Below are positions 46,601 to 57,723 of a stretch of DNA of 64,000 nucleotides, piece after piece. The translations under genes and the position numbers were made by a program. How positions within the stretch are numbered: position 1 is the first letter of the stretch; every line of letters begins with the position of its first letter. This stretch comes from CAZAPG01 sp964486935 (GTDB lineage Bacteria; Chloroflexota; Anaerolineae; 4572-78; J111), in assembly GCA_964486935.1 (NCBI GenBank), contig CAZAPG010000019.1, positions 1 to 64,000 of the forward strand, given 5' to 3'. The notes beneath the pieces were generated by a model. That model was given only the letters and a program-made list of their open reading frames with translations. It ran no database searches and was not told where the DNA came from.

Positions 46601-46645
46601 GAGGTGATGCTCAAGTTAAGCGCAAACAACACAACTCCAGTATAA
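46601..46645 (+). promoter_or_regulatory. Leader of the binding-protein gene: orphan SD and -10 box
   Basis: AAAGGAGGTGATG (about 46598-46610) is a near-perfect anti-16S sequence, but its ATG is only 2 bases away and would encode 12 codons (ending at the TAA within GTATAATG). GTATAAT (about 46639) may instead be a -10 box for the binding-protein gene. No CGGAAACGTTTCCG site is present in this 182-base gap. Confidence 0.35.
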
Positions 46646-46698
46646 TGTTTTCTGTTAACAAAATTGTTGGTTTTTAAGCAAGGAGGAAAGAATAAATT

Positions 46699-49365
<2,667 letters not shown>

Positions 49366-49378
49366 TAATTGCGTTTTG

Positions 49379-49411
49379 AGAGGGTGAGACGCGGTGAGTG
49401 TCTCACCCTCT
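49379..49411 (+). terminator. Terminator-like hairpin between binding protein and permeases
   Basis: AGAGGGTGAGAC and GTCTCACCCTCT form a perfect 12-bp stem followed by TTTACT. The short T-run suggests partial termination, which would give more binding protein than permease. Confidence 0.7.
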
Positions 49412-49479
49412 TTACTACCTGCTAAGTTTAGTTAAAACCGTATTTGTGAAAAGTTACCTACAAAGAAGGAGGTAAACTT

Positions 49480-50418
49480 ATGGCAGTAGCAAAGGCGCCG
49501 CAAAGCAAATTTGCCAAGCAGCAAGAACGTTTGGCCTTTATGTTATTAGCCCCCACGCTCATACTGATTGTAGTGGTAGCCGCCTGGCCGTTGTATCAGG
49601 CTATTCGGTTGAGCTTTACCGACGAGCGATTAGGCAGCCCGGGCCAGGGCGAGTATATTGGTCTGGAAAATTACGAAGATTTATTGTGGAGATATCGAAC
49701 CCGGAGCGATGGTTCGGCCCGCATTGGCGACGGTGATTTTTACCAGGCAGTTAGAAATACCATTGTTTTAACCATCGCTTCGGTGGTGCTGGAAACCGTT
49801 ATTGGGTTAGGCATAGCGCTGGTCATTAACTCTAAGTTTAAAGGCAGGGGGTTAATGAGAACCGCTGTTCTTGTGCCCTGGGCCATTCCCACCGTGGTCT
49901 CGGCCCAAATGTGGAAATGGATGTATAACGACGTTTTTGGCGTAATCAACGACATGTTTATGCGTACCGGCATTTTATCGGGGCCAGTTGCCTGGCTGGC
50001 CAACCCCACCACTGCGCTGGGCGCAATTATTGCTATGGAAGTTTGGAAAACCACTCCCTTTATGGCGCTGCTGTTGTTGGCCGGTTTGCAAATTATCCCC
50101 GGCGATATTTACGAAGCCGCCGATATTGACGGGGCCAGCAAATTGCAGCAGTTTTTGGCAATTACCTTACCCCTGTTGAGGCCGGCTATTTTGGTGGCGC
50201 TGATTTTCCGCACTCTGGATGCGCTGCGTATCTTCGATGCTATCAAAGTGATGACCGGCGGCGGTAGTGGAACGGAGGTGATGGCGACCTACGCCCATAG
50301 AAACCTGTTCGACTTTCAAAAGCTGGGGTATGGTAATGCCATTAGCGTGGTTATTTTCCTCATTATCGCGGTTTTTGTGGTTGTGTATGTTACCAGCATC
50401 AAAGTGGAGGAACTCTAA
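49480..50418 (+). CDS. ABC sugar transporter permease (MalF/UgpA-like)
   Basis: A 312-residue permease with six membrane helices. The N-terminus is MalF-type (AFMLLAPTLILIVVVAAWPL). The cytoplasmic EAA loop reads YEAADIDGASKLQQFLAITLPLLRPAI, the docking site for the ATPase. AAGGAGG precedes ATG 49480. Its stop overlaps the next start by one base (TAATG). The transporter's ATPase is not encoded in the window, so a shared MsmX/UgpC-type ATPase elsewhere is expected. Substrate inferred from neighbours to be an alpha-glucoside. Confidence 0.93.
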   Translation: MAVAKAPQSKFAKQQERLAFMLLAPTLILIVVVAAWPLYQAIRLSFTDERLGSPGQGEYIGLENYEDLLWRYRTRSDGSARIGDGDFYQAVRNTIVLTIASVVLETVIGLGIALVINSKFKGRGLMRTAVLVPWAIPTVVSAQMWKWMYNDVFGVINDMFMRTGILSGPVAWLANPTTALGAIIAMEVWKTTPFMALLLLAGLQIIPGDIYEAADIDGASKLQQFLAITLPLLRPAILVALIFRTLDALRIFDAIKVMTGGGSGTEVMATYAHRNLFDFQKLGYGNAISVVIFLIIAVFVVVYVTSIKVEEL

Positions 50419-51293
50419 TGAACGCAAAGGACTTGAAACAAAATATTCAAAATATTGTGTTTATCGGAATACTCCTGATTCTGGCGTTCTACTTATTGTT
50501 CCCTTTTTACTGGGCTGTAGTTTCTTCGCTAAAAACATCGGGGCAGCTTTTTCAAATTACTTACATCCCTCTCCAACCCACCCTGGAGCCATATCAGGTG
50601 GTTTTTCAAAATAGCGATTTTGCCCTTGGGCTGCGAAACTCAATAATCGTATCTTTTAGCGTTACGGCCCTATCGTTGTTAATTGGTTCGTTTGCGGCCT
50701 ATGCCTTGGGTCGTCTGCCTTTTAGGGGCAAAGGCCCAATTCTGTACACCATTTTGGCCATGACCATGTTCCCGGCCATTGCGGTGGTTGGGTCGTTGTT
50801 TACGTTTGTGCGTAACCCCTGCGTGGTTGTGGCCGGAGATTGCCCGGAGTTGTCTATCTTCAATACCTGGTGGGCGCTTATTATTACCTACATGATCTTT
50901 ACCCTGCCCTTTACCACCTGGGTAATGACCAACTTCTTCAAATCGCTGCCCGCCGAACTGGAACAAGCCGCCCTGGTAGATGGGGCCACGCCCTTTCAAA
51001 CCTTTTACATGGTGTTGCTGCCGCTAACCATGCCCGCTCTGGTTACCACCGGTATGCTGGCCTTCATTTTGGCCTGGAACGAGTTTCTGTTTGCCCTAAG
51101 CTTCACCCTAGATTTTAAAGCCCGCACCGTTCAGCCGGCCATCGCCTTTTTCCGGGGGCAAAGTGAGCGCGAAATCCCCTGGAACAACATTATGGCGGCC
51201 TCGGTAGTGGTTACTATCCCTCTAATTGTGTTGGTGCTTGTCTTTCAGCGAAAGATTGTTGACGGTTTAACCGCCGGCGCTGTTAAGGGATGA
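50418..51293 (+). CDS. ABC sugar transporter permease (MalG/UgpE-like)
   Basis: A 291-residue permease with six helices, partner of the upstream MalF-like protein. The EAA loop is ELEQAALVDGATPFQTFYMVLLPLTMPAL. The periplasmic loop after helix 3 holds two Cys (NPCVVVAGDCPELS), possibly disulfide-linked, which is not standard in MalG. The C-terminus is short and basic (KIVDGLTAGAVKG), typical of the family. It completes the membrane part of the importer. Confidence 0.93.
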   Translation: MNAKDLKQNIQNIVFIGILLILAFYLLFPFYWAVVSSLKTSGQLFQITYIPLQPTLEPYQVVFQNSDFALGLRNSIIVSFSVTALSLLIGSFAAYALGRLPFRGKGPILYTILAMTMFPAIAVVGSLFTFVRNPCVVVAGDCPELSIFNTWWALIITYMIFTLPFTTWVMTNFFKSLPAELEQAALVDGATPFQTFYMVLLPLTMPALVTTGMLAFILAWNEFLFALSFTLDFKARTVQPAIAFFRGQSEREIPWNNIMAASVVVTIPLIVLVLVFQRKIVDGLTAGAVKG

Positions 51294-51361
51294 CCGCGTA
51301 GTCGGCTACAATTTGATAGCGCCCGGCCACTAAGTTTTCCTTCAAAATATACCTGCCAATT

Positions 51362-51399
51362 GACGACCATAGGGTAAAGTCATCTTCTCTATGGTCGTC
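51362..51399. repeat. Perfect 11-bp hairpin before the TlpA-like gene
   Basis: GACGACCATAG (51362-51372) and CTATGGTCGTC (51389-51399). No T-run follows. It sits in the 128-base gap after the permease genes and may end or process their transcript. Confidence 0.65.
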
Positions 51400-51421
51400 C
51401 TCAAATAAATATGCCCTGGCA

Positions 51422-52441
51422 ATGAAAAACATCCCTGATAAATTATACATCTCAATGGGGATAGTTTTCTTGATGGTGGCAATCCTGGCTGGCTGCGCCA
51501 ATCAACAGGCGGCCCCAACTGCCCAGACTGCCTCTAACCAACCAGAAAATGCTAACCCCATTGTGGCCCAAATTAACAATTTAGAGCTAACTCTAGCAGA
51601 CCTGAACCGGGAATTGGCCTTTGACCGGGCGGTTTATCTGCTAACCACCGGCAAAGAATTAACTCAACAAGACCCGGTTGAAAAATTAGAAAGGTTATCA
51701 ACCACCCTGCTGATAGACCAGCAGGCCCAGCAAGCCGGCATCTCCGCCACCCAGGCCGAAATTGCCGCTGCGCTTGAAAATTTTACGCAAACCAGAAACA
51801 TCACCACCGATACCTTGCAAGCCGCGCTGCAACAACAAGGCTACACCCTTGACGATTTCAAACAGAACCTTGCCCGCACCACCCGCGCCGAAAAATATTT
51901 AACCCAGGTGATTTTTGCCGACGCCCAGACCCCGGAACAGCAAACAGAAAAGCTGGCCGCGCTGGTAACTGAACTTCAGCAAAACGCCAATATCAAAATT
52001 TTATACCAACCGCCCAAAGAAGCCCCGGTTGTCGGGGCAACGGCCCCCAACTTTACGTTAACCAACCTGAACGGCAAAGAGGTATCCCTCTCCCAATTTC
52101 GGGGGCGGCCCGTCATTCTAAACTTTTGGGCCACCTGGTGCGTACCCTGCCGCCGAGAAATGCCGGCGCTGGAAAAAGCCTTTCAAACTCATCAGCCCGA
52201 TGGTCTGGTGATTTTAGCCATCAACCTTAAAGAAGACGCCCCACTGGTAGAGTCATTTGTTGACGAATTGGGGCTATCCTTTGAAATTTTGTACGACCGC
52301 CAGGGCGAAGTCAATAAAACTTACACGGTGGCCGGCCTGCCGCGTACCATCTTCATCGACCGCCAGGGCGTGATTCAACATATCCAGGTCGGCGAACTTC
52401 AAGAAATTTTACTTCAAGGATTTTTAGGCAGAATATTATGA
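51422..52441 (+). CDS. Lipoprotein with SurA-like and TlpA-like thioredoxin domains
   Basis: A 339-residue exported lipoprotein: signal helix, then lipobox LAGC (Cys25). Residues about 45-190 resemble the SurA/PrsA N-terminal chaperone region (VAQINNLELTLADLNRELA, then long helices). Residues about 205-335 are a TlpA/ResA-type thioredoxin with the active site WATWCVPCR (C240, C243) and GLPRTIFIDRQG (cis-Pro region). This pairing suggests an outer-face thiol-disulfide reductase with a substrate-binding arm. ATG 51422 has only a weak ribosome site. It overlaps the following SDR gene by 4 bases (ATGA), so they are coupled; the link to sugar metabolism is unclear. Confidence 0.83.
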   Translation: MKNIPDKLYISMGIVFLMVAILAGCANQQAAPTAQTASNQPENANPIVAQINNLELTLADLNRELAFDRAVYLLTTGKELTQQDPVEKLERLSTTLLIDQQAQQAGISATQAEIAAALENFTQTRNITTDTLQAALQQQGYTLDDFKQNLARTTRAEKYLTQVIFADAQTPEQQTEKLAALVTELQQNANIKILYQPPKEAPVVGATAPNFTLTNLNGKEVSLSQFRGRPVILNFWATWCVPCRREMPALEKAFQTHQPDGLVILAINLKEDAPLVESFVDELGLSFEILYDRQGEVNKTYTVAGLPRTIFIDRQGVIQHIQVGELQEILLQGFLGRIL

Positions 52442-53190
52442 TAGACCCGCAGCTAAACAATAAAATAGCCCTGGTTACCGGGGCCAGTAGCGGTATTGGC
52501 GCGGCCACGGCCCGCGCTCTGGCCCAACAGGGGGTGGCCGTATTCATTATTTATTACGGCCCGCCAGATGACCCTCGGGCCGCCGCCGTTGTGGCCGATA
52601 TCAAAAAGAACGGCGGGCGAGCCGCCGCCTTTGCCGCCGACCTGGGCGACCCGGCCATCATCCCCACTATTTTTGACCAGGCCGAAGCCGCCTTTGGCCC
52701 GGTTGACATCCTGATTAACAACGCCGCCCACTCTACCAATGATGATATCTTCTCCATTACCGTTGAACAGTTCGACCGTCACTATGCCGTCAATGCCAGG
52801 GCCACGCTGCTGACCAGCCAGGAGTACGCCCGCCGCCGGGGCGAGCGGCGCGGCGGGCGCATTATCAATATTTCTTCTGGCGTGGTAGAGGGCGCGCCCA
52901 CCGAGCTGGCCTACAGCGCCAGCAAAGGCGCAATAGAGGTGCTGACTCGCGGGCTGGCCAAAGCGTTAGCGCCTATGGGCGTTACAGTCAACACCATTTC
53001 GCCCGGCCCCACCGATACCGGCTGGATGACCCCCAGCCTGCGCGATGATTTGGCCGCCCGCACTCCCTTCCAGCGTATCGGCCAGCCGGAGGATGTAGCC
53101 GACGTGATTCTCTTTTTGGCCTCGGCGCAGGCCCACTGGCTCACCGGCCAAACTATTGATGCCGGCGGCGGCTGGCACATGAGATTTTAG
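52438..53190 (+). CDS. Short-chain dehydrogenase/reductase (FabG-like)
   Basis: A 250-residue classical SDR. Cofactor motif ALVTGASSGIGAATARALA, NNAAHS after strand 4, catalytic Ser in IINISSGVVEG, and Tyr-x3-Lys in LAYSASKGAIEVLTRGLAK are intact. The C-terminal FLASAQAHWLTGQTIDAGGGW fits FabG-type reductases. Cofactor preference and substrate are not certain; the acid residues after strand 2 are not clear for NAD. It starts 4 bases inside the upstream gene. Confidence 0.88.
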   Translation: MIDPQLNNKIALVTGASSGIGAATARALAQQGVAVFIIYYGPPDDPRAAAVVADIKKNGGRAAAFAADLGDPAIIPTIFDQAEAAFGPVDILINNAAHSTNDDIFSITVEQFDRHYAVNARATLLTSQEYARRRGERRGGRIINISSGVVEGAPTELAYSASKGAIEVLTRGLAKALAPMGVTVNTISPGPTDTGWMTPSLRDDLAARTPFQRIGQPEDVADVILFLASAQAHWLTGQTIDAGGGWHMRF

Positions 53191-53226
53191 CAAGGGGCAT
53201 CATAAAGGAAAACTTTAATAGAATGT

Positions 53227-53266
53227 GGAACACGCAATACGCACTACACTTCGTAGTGCGTGTTCC
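53227..53266. repeat. ACGCACTAC/GTAGTGCGT hairpin
   Basis: ACGCACTAC (53239-53247) and GTAGTGCGT (53253-53261), with GGAACAC/GTGTTCC able to pair outside. It follows the SDR gene and may act as a terminator, though no T-run is seen. Confidence 0.55.
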
Positions 53267-53294
53267 GTGGCCCTAATCATCACAGGAGATAACT

Positions 53295-54920
53295 GTGTCT
53301 CATCAATACCACTGGTGGCAAAAAGGAATCATTTACCAGATATACCCCCGTTCATATCAGGATAGCAACGGCGACGGCATTGGCGATTTGCCGGGCATCA
53401 TCCAGCGGCTGGATTATATCAAAAGCCTCAATGTCGATGCAGTCTGGTTATCGCCCATTTACCCCTCGCCCATGTATGATTTTGGTTACGATGTTTCCGA
53501 CTACACCGCCATTCACCCCATGTTCGGCACCATGGCCGATTTTGACCGGCTGCTGGCCGAAGTTCACCGGCGGGGTATGAAGCTGATTCTCGACCTGGTG
53601 CCAAACCATACCTCCGATGAACACGCCTGGTTCATCCAGAGCCGCAGCAGCCGCGATAACCCCAAACGCGACTGGTACATCTGGCGCGACCCGGCCCCGG
53701 ATGGCGGCCCGCCCAATAACTGGCTCAGCTTTTTTGGCGGCCCGGCCTGGACCTTTGATGAAACAACGGGCCAGTACTATCTGCACCAGTTTGTCAGCCA
53801 ACAGCCGGAACTCAACTACCGCAACCCCGCCGTGGTTACAGCGATGCTCAATGTGATGCGTTTCTGGCTGGATAAAGGGCTTGATGGCTTTCGGGTAGAT
53901 GTTATCTGGTTGATGATAAAAGACGACCAGTTTCGCGACGAGCCGCCCAACCCCGATTGGGACAAACTGCCGCTTCAATTGCAGCATCCCCATATGAAAT
54001 TAATGCACATCCACACCCAAAACCTGCCCGCCGTTCATGACATCATCCGCCAGATGCGGGCCGTGCTGGATGAATACGACGAGCGCATGATGGTCGGCGA
54101 AATTTACCTGCGAAATCGGGAACTGGTTGAATATTACGGCCAGGATTATGATGAATGTCACCTGCCCTTCAACTTTCAGTTGATTCTGGCCGACTGGCAG
54201 GCCCAAACCATCCGCCGGGTGGTGGATGACTACGAGGCCGCCCTGCCAACAGGCGCCTGGCCCAACTGGGTGCTGGGCAACCACGACCAGCACCGGGTGG
54301 CAACCCGCGTCGGCGCGGCTCAGGCTCGTGTGGCCAATATGCTGCTGCTGACCCTGCGCGGCACCCCCACCTGTTACTACGGCGATGAAATCGGCATGGA
54401 AAATGTTGAAATTCCGCCGGAGTTTATTCAAGACCCCCCCGCCGTTAACCAGCCGGAACTGGCCCACTTGGTTGGCCGCGACCCGGAGCGCACCCCCATG
54501 CAGTGGGAGAACGCCCCCAACGCCGGCTTCGCCGAGCGGGGGGTGATGCCCTGGCTGCCCCTGGCCAAAGATTATGCCGTACGCAATGTGGCCGCCCAGG
54601 CCCATGACCCGACCTCCATGTTGAATTTCTTCACCACTCTCACCGCTCTTCGCCGGGTTGAGCCATCACTTTACGCCGGCGATTACGTCTCGCTTGACAG
54701 CGGCTCTGACCAGGTCTTTGCCTATCTGCGCCAGGTTCCCGGCGCTGACCGTTTTCTGATGGCCCTCAATTTCGGCTCAAACCGGCACACGCTCGATTTT
54801 AGCCGGGTTGCATCCTCGGCCACGCTCGCCGTTAGCACCGATATGCTGCCAACAGGGCCGGTCAACCTGTCATCCCTGACGCTGCAACCAGACCAGGGGC
54901 TGCTCCTCCGGCTGGGGTAG
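53295..54920 (+). CDS. GH13 alpha-glucosidase/oligo-1,6-glucosidase-like
   Basis: A 541-residue cytoplasmic alpha-glucosidase of family GH13. Start is GTG 53295 with AGGAGA upstream. Conserved regions: IYQIYPRSYQDSNGDGIGDL, DLVPNHTSDEHAWF, nucleophile D202 (GFRVDVIW), acid/base E269 (MVGEIYL) and D331 (LGNHDQHR). The typical calcium-site/domain-B layout and a short C-terminal beta domain are present. It should hydrolyse short alpha-glucosides (isomaltose, maltose or sucrose type) imported by the ABC system. The exact linkage specificity is not readable with confidence. Confidence 0.9.
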   Translation: MSHQYHWWQKGIIYQIYPRSYQDSNGDGIGDLPGIIQRLDYIKSLNVDAVWLSPIYPSPMYDFGYDVSDYTAIHPMFGTMADFDRLLAEVHRRGMKLILDLVPNHTSDEHAWFIQSRSSRDNPKRDWYIWRDPAPDGGPPNNWLSFFGGPAWTFDETTGQYYLHQFVSQQPELNYRNPAVVTAMLNVMRFWLDKGLDGFRVDVIWLMIKDDQFRDEPPNPDWDKLPLQLQHPHMKLMHIHTQNLPAVHDIIRQMRAVLDEYDERMMVGEIYLRNRELVEYYGQDYDECHLPFNFQLILADWQAQTIRRVVDDYEAALPTGAWPNWVLGNHDQHRVATRVGAAQARVANMLLLTLRGTPTCYYGDEIGMENVEIPPEFIQDPPAVNQPELAHLVGRDPERTPMQWENAPNAGFAERGVMPWLPLAKDYAVRNVAAQAHDPTSMLNFFTTLTALRRVEPSLYAGDYVSLDSGSDQVFAYLRQVPGADRFLMALNFGSNRHTLDFSRVASSATLAVSTDMLPTGPVNLSSLTLQPDQGLLLRLG

Positions 54921-54994
54921 CCGCGCTTTGCCATCAAACCAAAGTATCGCCAGCGCCGAATGTCTTCGGCGGCAACGAGAATGAAAATCTGGAA

Positions 54995-55014
54995 TGTCAA
55001 AGTACACTTTGACA
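54995..55014. repeat. Perfect 20-bp palindrome TGTCAAAGT-AC-ACTTTGACA
   Basis: Nine-base arms around AC, extendable to GTGTCAAAGT-type ends in part. It lies in the 248-base gap before the GghA-like gene. It may be an operator or a repeat; no second exact copy was seen. Confidence 0.6.
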
Positions 55015-55084
55015 CTCCGCCGCCGTTATTTTCAAGGGGGTGTGACAATTCCTGCGCCTTTGGCAGCAACGAGTAATGAAAATT

Positions 55085-55163
55085 TTTCACCCCCACCCAC
55101 CTCCAGCAACTTCCTCCCCCTGGCGAGGGGAGGGTTGGGGAAGGGGTCTATTTCCAGAGGAGG
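55085..55163. repeat. CCCTCCCC-type palindromic repeat, copy 2
   Basis: CACCCCCACC, CCTCCCCCTGGCG, AGGGGAGGG, and GGGGTCTATTTCCAGAGGAG in the same order as 262-345. Its right edge again forms the Shine-Dalgarno of the next gene. Confidence 0.7.
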
Positions 55164-55168
55164 CAAAC

Positions 55169-57547
55169 ATGTCGACAAGCGCGCCAACCTGCCGGCTCGT
55201 CAAAGAGGCAACCCGTGAACTGGCCGACTGGGCCGGCGCTATTCAAAAAGAAAGCGGCTCCCCCTTTGAAGCGGCCAGGCAAATTGTCACCCGGTTGGGC
55301 GCGCGCGTTCGGGATGGCCGGGCCGAAGTGGGCTTCTGGACGCCGGAACTGGTTGAAAAGGAGATTCCGGCCGAGCGGGTCTTTCTGGAAATTTTGACCC
55401 CGCTCGCCCCCATTGATTTTCAACTCGACCGCCAGCAGGTGCGCTTCCGGCGCGAGCGGGTTAACCTGCTGCCCCAGGGCGATTATTTTTGGGGTGTCAT
55501 CGACGGGATGCGGCCCGGCAGCCGGCAACAGGTGGGCGCGTTTTACTGGCTGCGGTATCGGGACCGGCAGGGCGCCTGGCACACCATCACCGACCCGCTG
55601 GCCTGTTCAGTGCCGTTTGGCAACATTGCGCCCGCCGAACTATACGACATCGGGCAGATGCAGCAGCAGCGGGCCGACCGCGACTATTTTGCGCGGCTCG
55701 ACACCCGGCCCGACCCCGACGGCGTGCCTCGCGTGCAGGGGCCGGTCAACCTGTTGCAGTTGCACGTCAATACCGCCTCCGCCGGAGGCACGTTGGCCAG
55801 CCTGACCGAAATCTACCGGGCCATTGCCGCCAAAATTGAAGCCGGCCAGAGCCTCACCCCCGCCGAGCAAAATTACATCGGCTATGATGGGGTCCAGTTG
55901 ATGCCCATTGAGCCAACGATTGAATACGAGGCCGGCCCGCACTTTTGGGAAGAAATCGGCGCCGATGACGAGAGCGTGACTGTTGCCCTGCGCCGGCCTG
56001 ATATGACCAACTGGGGCTACGATATCATGACCGCCGGCTCGCCCGCGCCCAACCCCACCGCGCTGGGCAGCAAGCGCCCGGATGAACTGGTCGATTTTAT
56101 CGCCACGCTGCACAACTTTCCGGGGCGCCCTATCAAAGTAGTGTTCGATATTGTTTACGGCCACGCCGACAACCAGTCGCTGCCGCTGCTTAACAAACAT
56201 TTTTTTGCCGGGGCCAATATGTACGGCCAGAATCTCAATTATCTTCAGCCTGTGGTGCGGGCCATCCTGCTGGAAATGCAGCGCCGCAAAAGCAACTACG
56301 GCGTCGATGGTATTCGGGTGGATGGGGCGCAGGATTTCAAATGGTGGGACTCCGAAACCGACACCATGCACCACGATGACGACTACCTGGCCCTGATGAA
56401 CAATCTGGTGCAGGAGGTGGCCGGGCGGCAGTATCGCCCCTGGATGATTTTTGAGGATGGCCGCCCCTGGCCCCGCGATGATTGGGAACTGGCCTCCAGC
56501 TACCGGGAGGTGACCAAACAACACCCCAATGTGGTGCAGTGGGGGCCGCTTACCTTTGCCCACAACACCCCCTTTCTGTTCACCTTTTGGGTTAGCAAGT
56601 GGTGGCGCATCCGCGAGATTATGGAGGTGGGCAGCAACTGGATTACCGGCTGCGCCAACCACGACACGCTGCGGCGGGGCACCCAGGTTGATACCGAAGC
56701 GCGACTTAACACCTATTTGGGCCAAACCCTGCCCGAAATTTTCAGAAACGCCTACGACAACCCGGCGGCGACGCTCTTTACCTATGCCATGTCGCCCGGC
56801 GTGCCGATGGATTTCATCAACGCCACCATGCGCGCGCCGTGGAGCTTCATCCGCAATGTAGATGACCGTTACGGCGTCAAAGTGGTTTCAGAAGAGGCCC
56901 GTTTTCTGGATTGGGCCGTGGACGAGACCAGCTTCAAGGCCGAGTTTGCCTTTACTCGTTTGAAAAATCTGGGCTTCACCAACCTGTATGAGCTGCGCCG
57001 CTTCATGCGCGCCCTCGACCACGTGGTGCGGCTGACCGGCTATTACCTGGATGAAATGGTGCTGTTGCTTAAAAACATGGACCCGCCTCTGGCCGGGCCG
57101 GAGCTGTCGGAGGGCGCGCTTAAGACTGTGGCCCGCGCCTGGATGGATGACGTGCACGACTATTGTAACGTGGCCCATTATCTGGAGCGGGTTGAGGCCG
57201 GGCAATCAAACTTTAACCTGGCCGCGCGCGAGTTTCGCCGCCGGCGACCCTGGCTGATGGCCAACCTGCGCCCCCATGCCGGCGAACATTTTGATTATCT
57301 GCATCCATCCAACGGCTCAATTCTGTTTTACGGCCTGCGCGTTGCCCCCAACAACGGCGAGCAGGTGCTGTTTATCGCCAACATGGAAGGCGCGCCGCGC
57401 GCGCTTACGCCGGTCTCGCTGCCCATCCCCGATTTATCCAAATCGGGCTGGCAGCCGGCCCTGACCACGCCCGGCCTGGCGGTGGAAGCTGCCGAGCAGC
57501 CCGTAACGCTGCGCAACAGCCAGGCGGTAGTCTTTATCAAATCCTGA
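55169..57547 (+). CDS. gghA: GH13 glucosylglycerol-hydrolase-like enzyme
   Basis: A 792-residue GH13-type enzyme. The frame is open from 55076, but that part is the palindromic repeat; ATG 55169 after AGAGGAGG is the start. Residues about 10-175 are a non-catalytic N-terminal region (EVGFWTPELVEKEIPAERVF, GDYFWGVIDGMRPG), then the barrel with D385 (DGIRVDGAQDFKWWD), E429 (WMIFEDGRPWP) and D499 (TGCANHDTLR). The overall look matches cyanobacterial glucosylglycerol hydrolase (GghA), which breaks down the compatible solute glucosylglycerol. I recognise this from memory, so specificity is probable and not proven. Neighbouring GlgE and TreS-Pep2 genes suggest solute salvage into glycogen. Confidence 0.7.
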   Translation: MSTSAPTCRLVKEATRELADWAGAIQKESGSPFEAARQIVTRLGARVRDGRAEVGFWTPELVEKEIPAERVFLEILTPLAPIDFQLDRQQVRFRRERVNLLPQGDYFWGVIDGMRPGSRQQVGAFYWLRYRDRQGAWHTITDPLACSVPFGNIAPAELYDIGQMQQQRADRDYFARLDTRPDPDGVPRVQGPVNLLQLHVNTASAGGTLASLTEIYRAIAAKIEAGQSLTPAEQNYIGYDGVQLMPIEPTIEYEAGPHFWEEIGADDESVTVALRRPDMTNWGYDIMTAGSPAPNPTALGSKRPDELVDFIATLHNFPGRPIKVVFDIVYGHADNQSLPLLNKHFFAGANMYGQNLNYLQPVVRAILLEMQRRKSNYGVDGIRVDGAQDFKWWDSETDTMHHDDDYLALMNNLVQEVAGRQYRPWMIFEDGRPWPRDDWELASSYREVTKQHPNVVQWGPLTFAHNTPFLFTFWVSKWWRIREIMEVGSNWITGCANHDTLRRGTQVDTEARLNTYLGQTLPEIFRNAYDNPAATLFTYAMSPGVPMDFINATMRAPWSFIRNVDDRYGVKVVSEEARFLDWAVDETSFKAEFAFTRLKNLGFTNLYELRRFMRALDHVVRLTGYYLDEMVLLLKNMDPPLAGPELSEGALKTVARAWMDDVHDYCNVAHYLERVEAGQSNFNLAAREFRRRRPWLMANLRPHAGEHFDYLHPSNGSILFYGLRVAPNNGEQVLFIANMEGAPRALTPVSLPIPDLSKSGWQPALTTPGLAVEAAEQPVTLRNSQAVVFIKS

Positions 57548-57632
57548 GCGTATTCGGGTATTCGGACGAAAGACGGAAAGCGAAGGCAACGCTGTGACTG
57601 TCCGGCTATATCTTCATACAAGTCAACGATAG

Positions 57633-57696
57633 CGGTAATTGGTAAATAGTAGATGGTAATCAGGCCAAATTACCAACAACCAATTACCAATTACCG
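57633..57696. repeat. GGTAATTGG/CCAATTACC repeat before glgE
   Basis: GGTAATTGGTAAATAGTAGATGG... pairs with CCAATTACCAATTACCGG. Same family as the two repeats in the nuo operon. It fills most of the 176-base gap before glgE. Confidence 0.78.
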
Positions 57697-57723
57697 GAAC
57701 CAAAGCGGGAGGTAACCAGACAT

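Noticed and set aside
55640..56725. 361-codon minus-strand frame opposite the GghA-like gene
   Set aside because: Antisense to a gene with intact catalytic motifs; no domain logic of its own.
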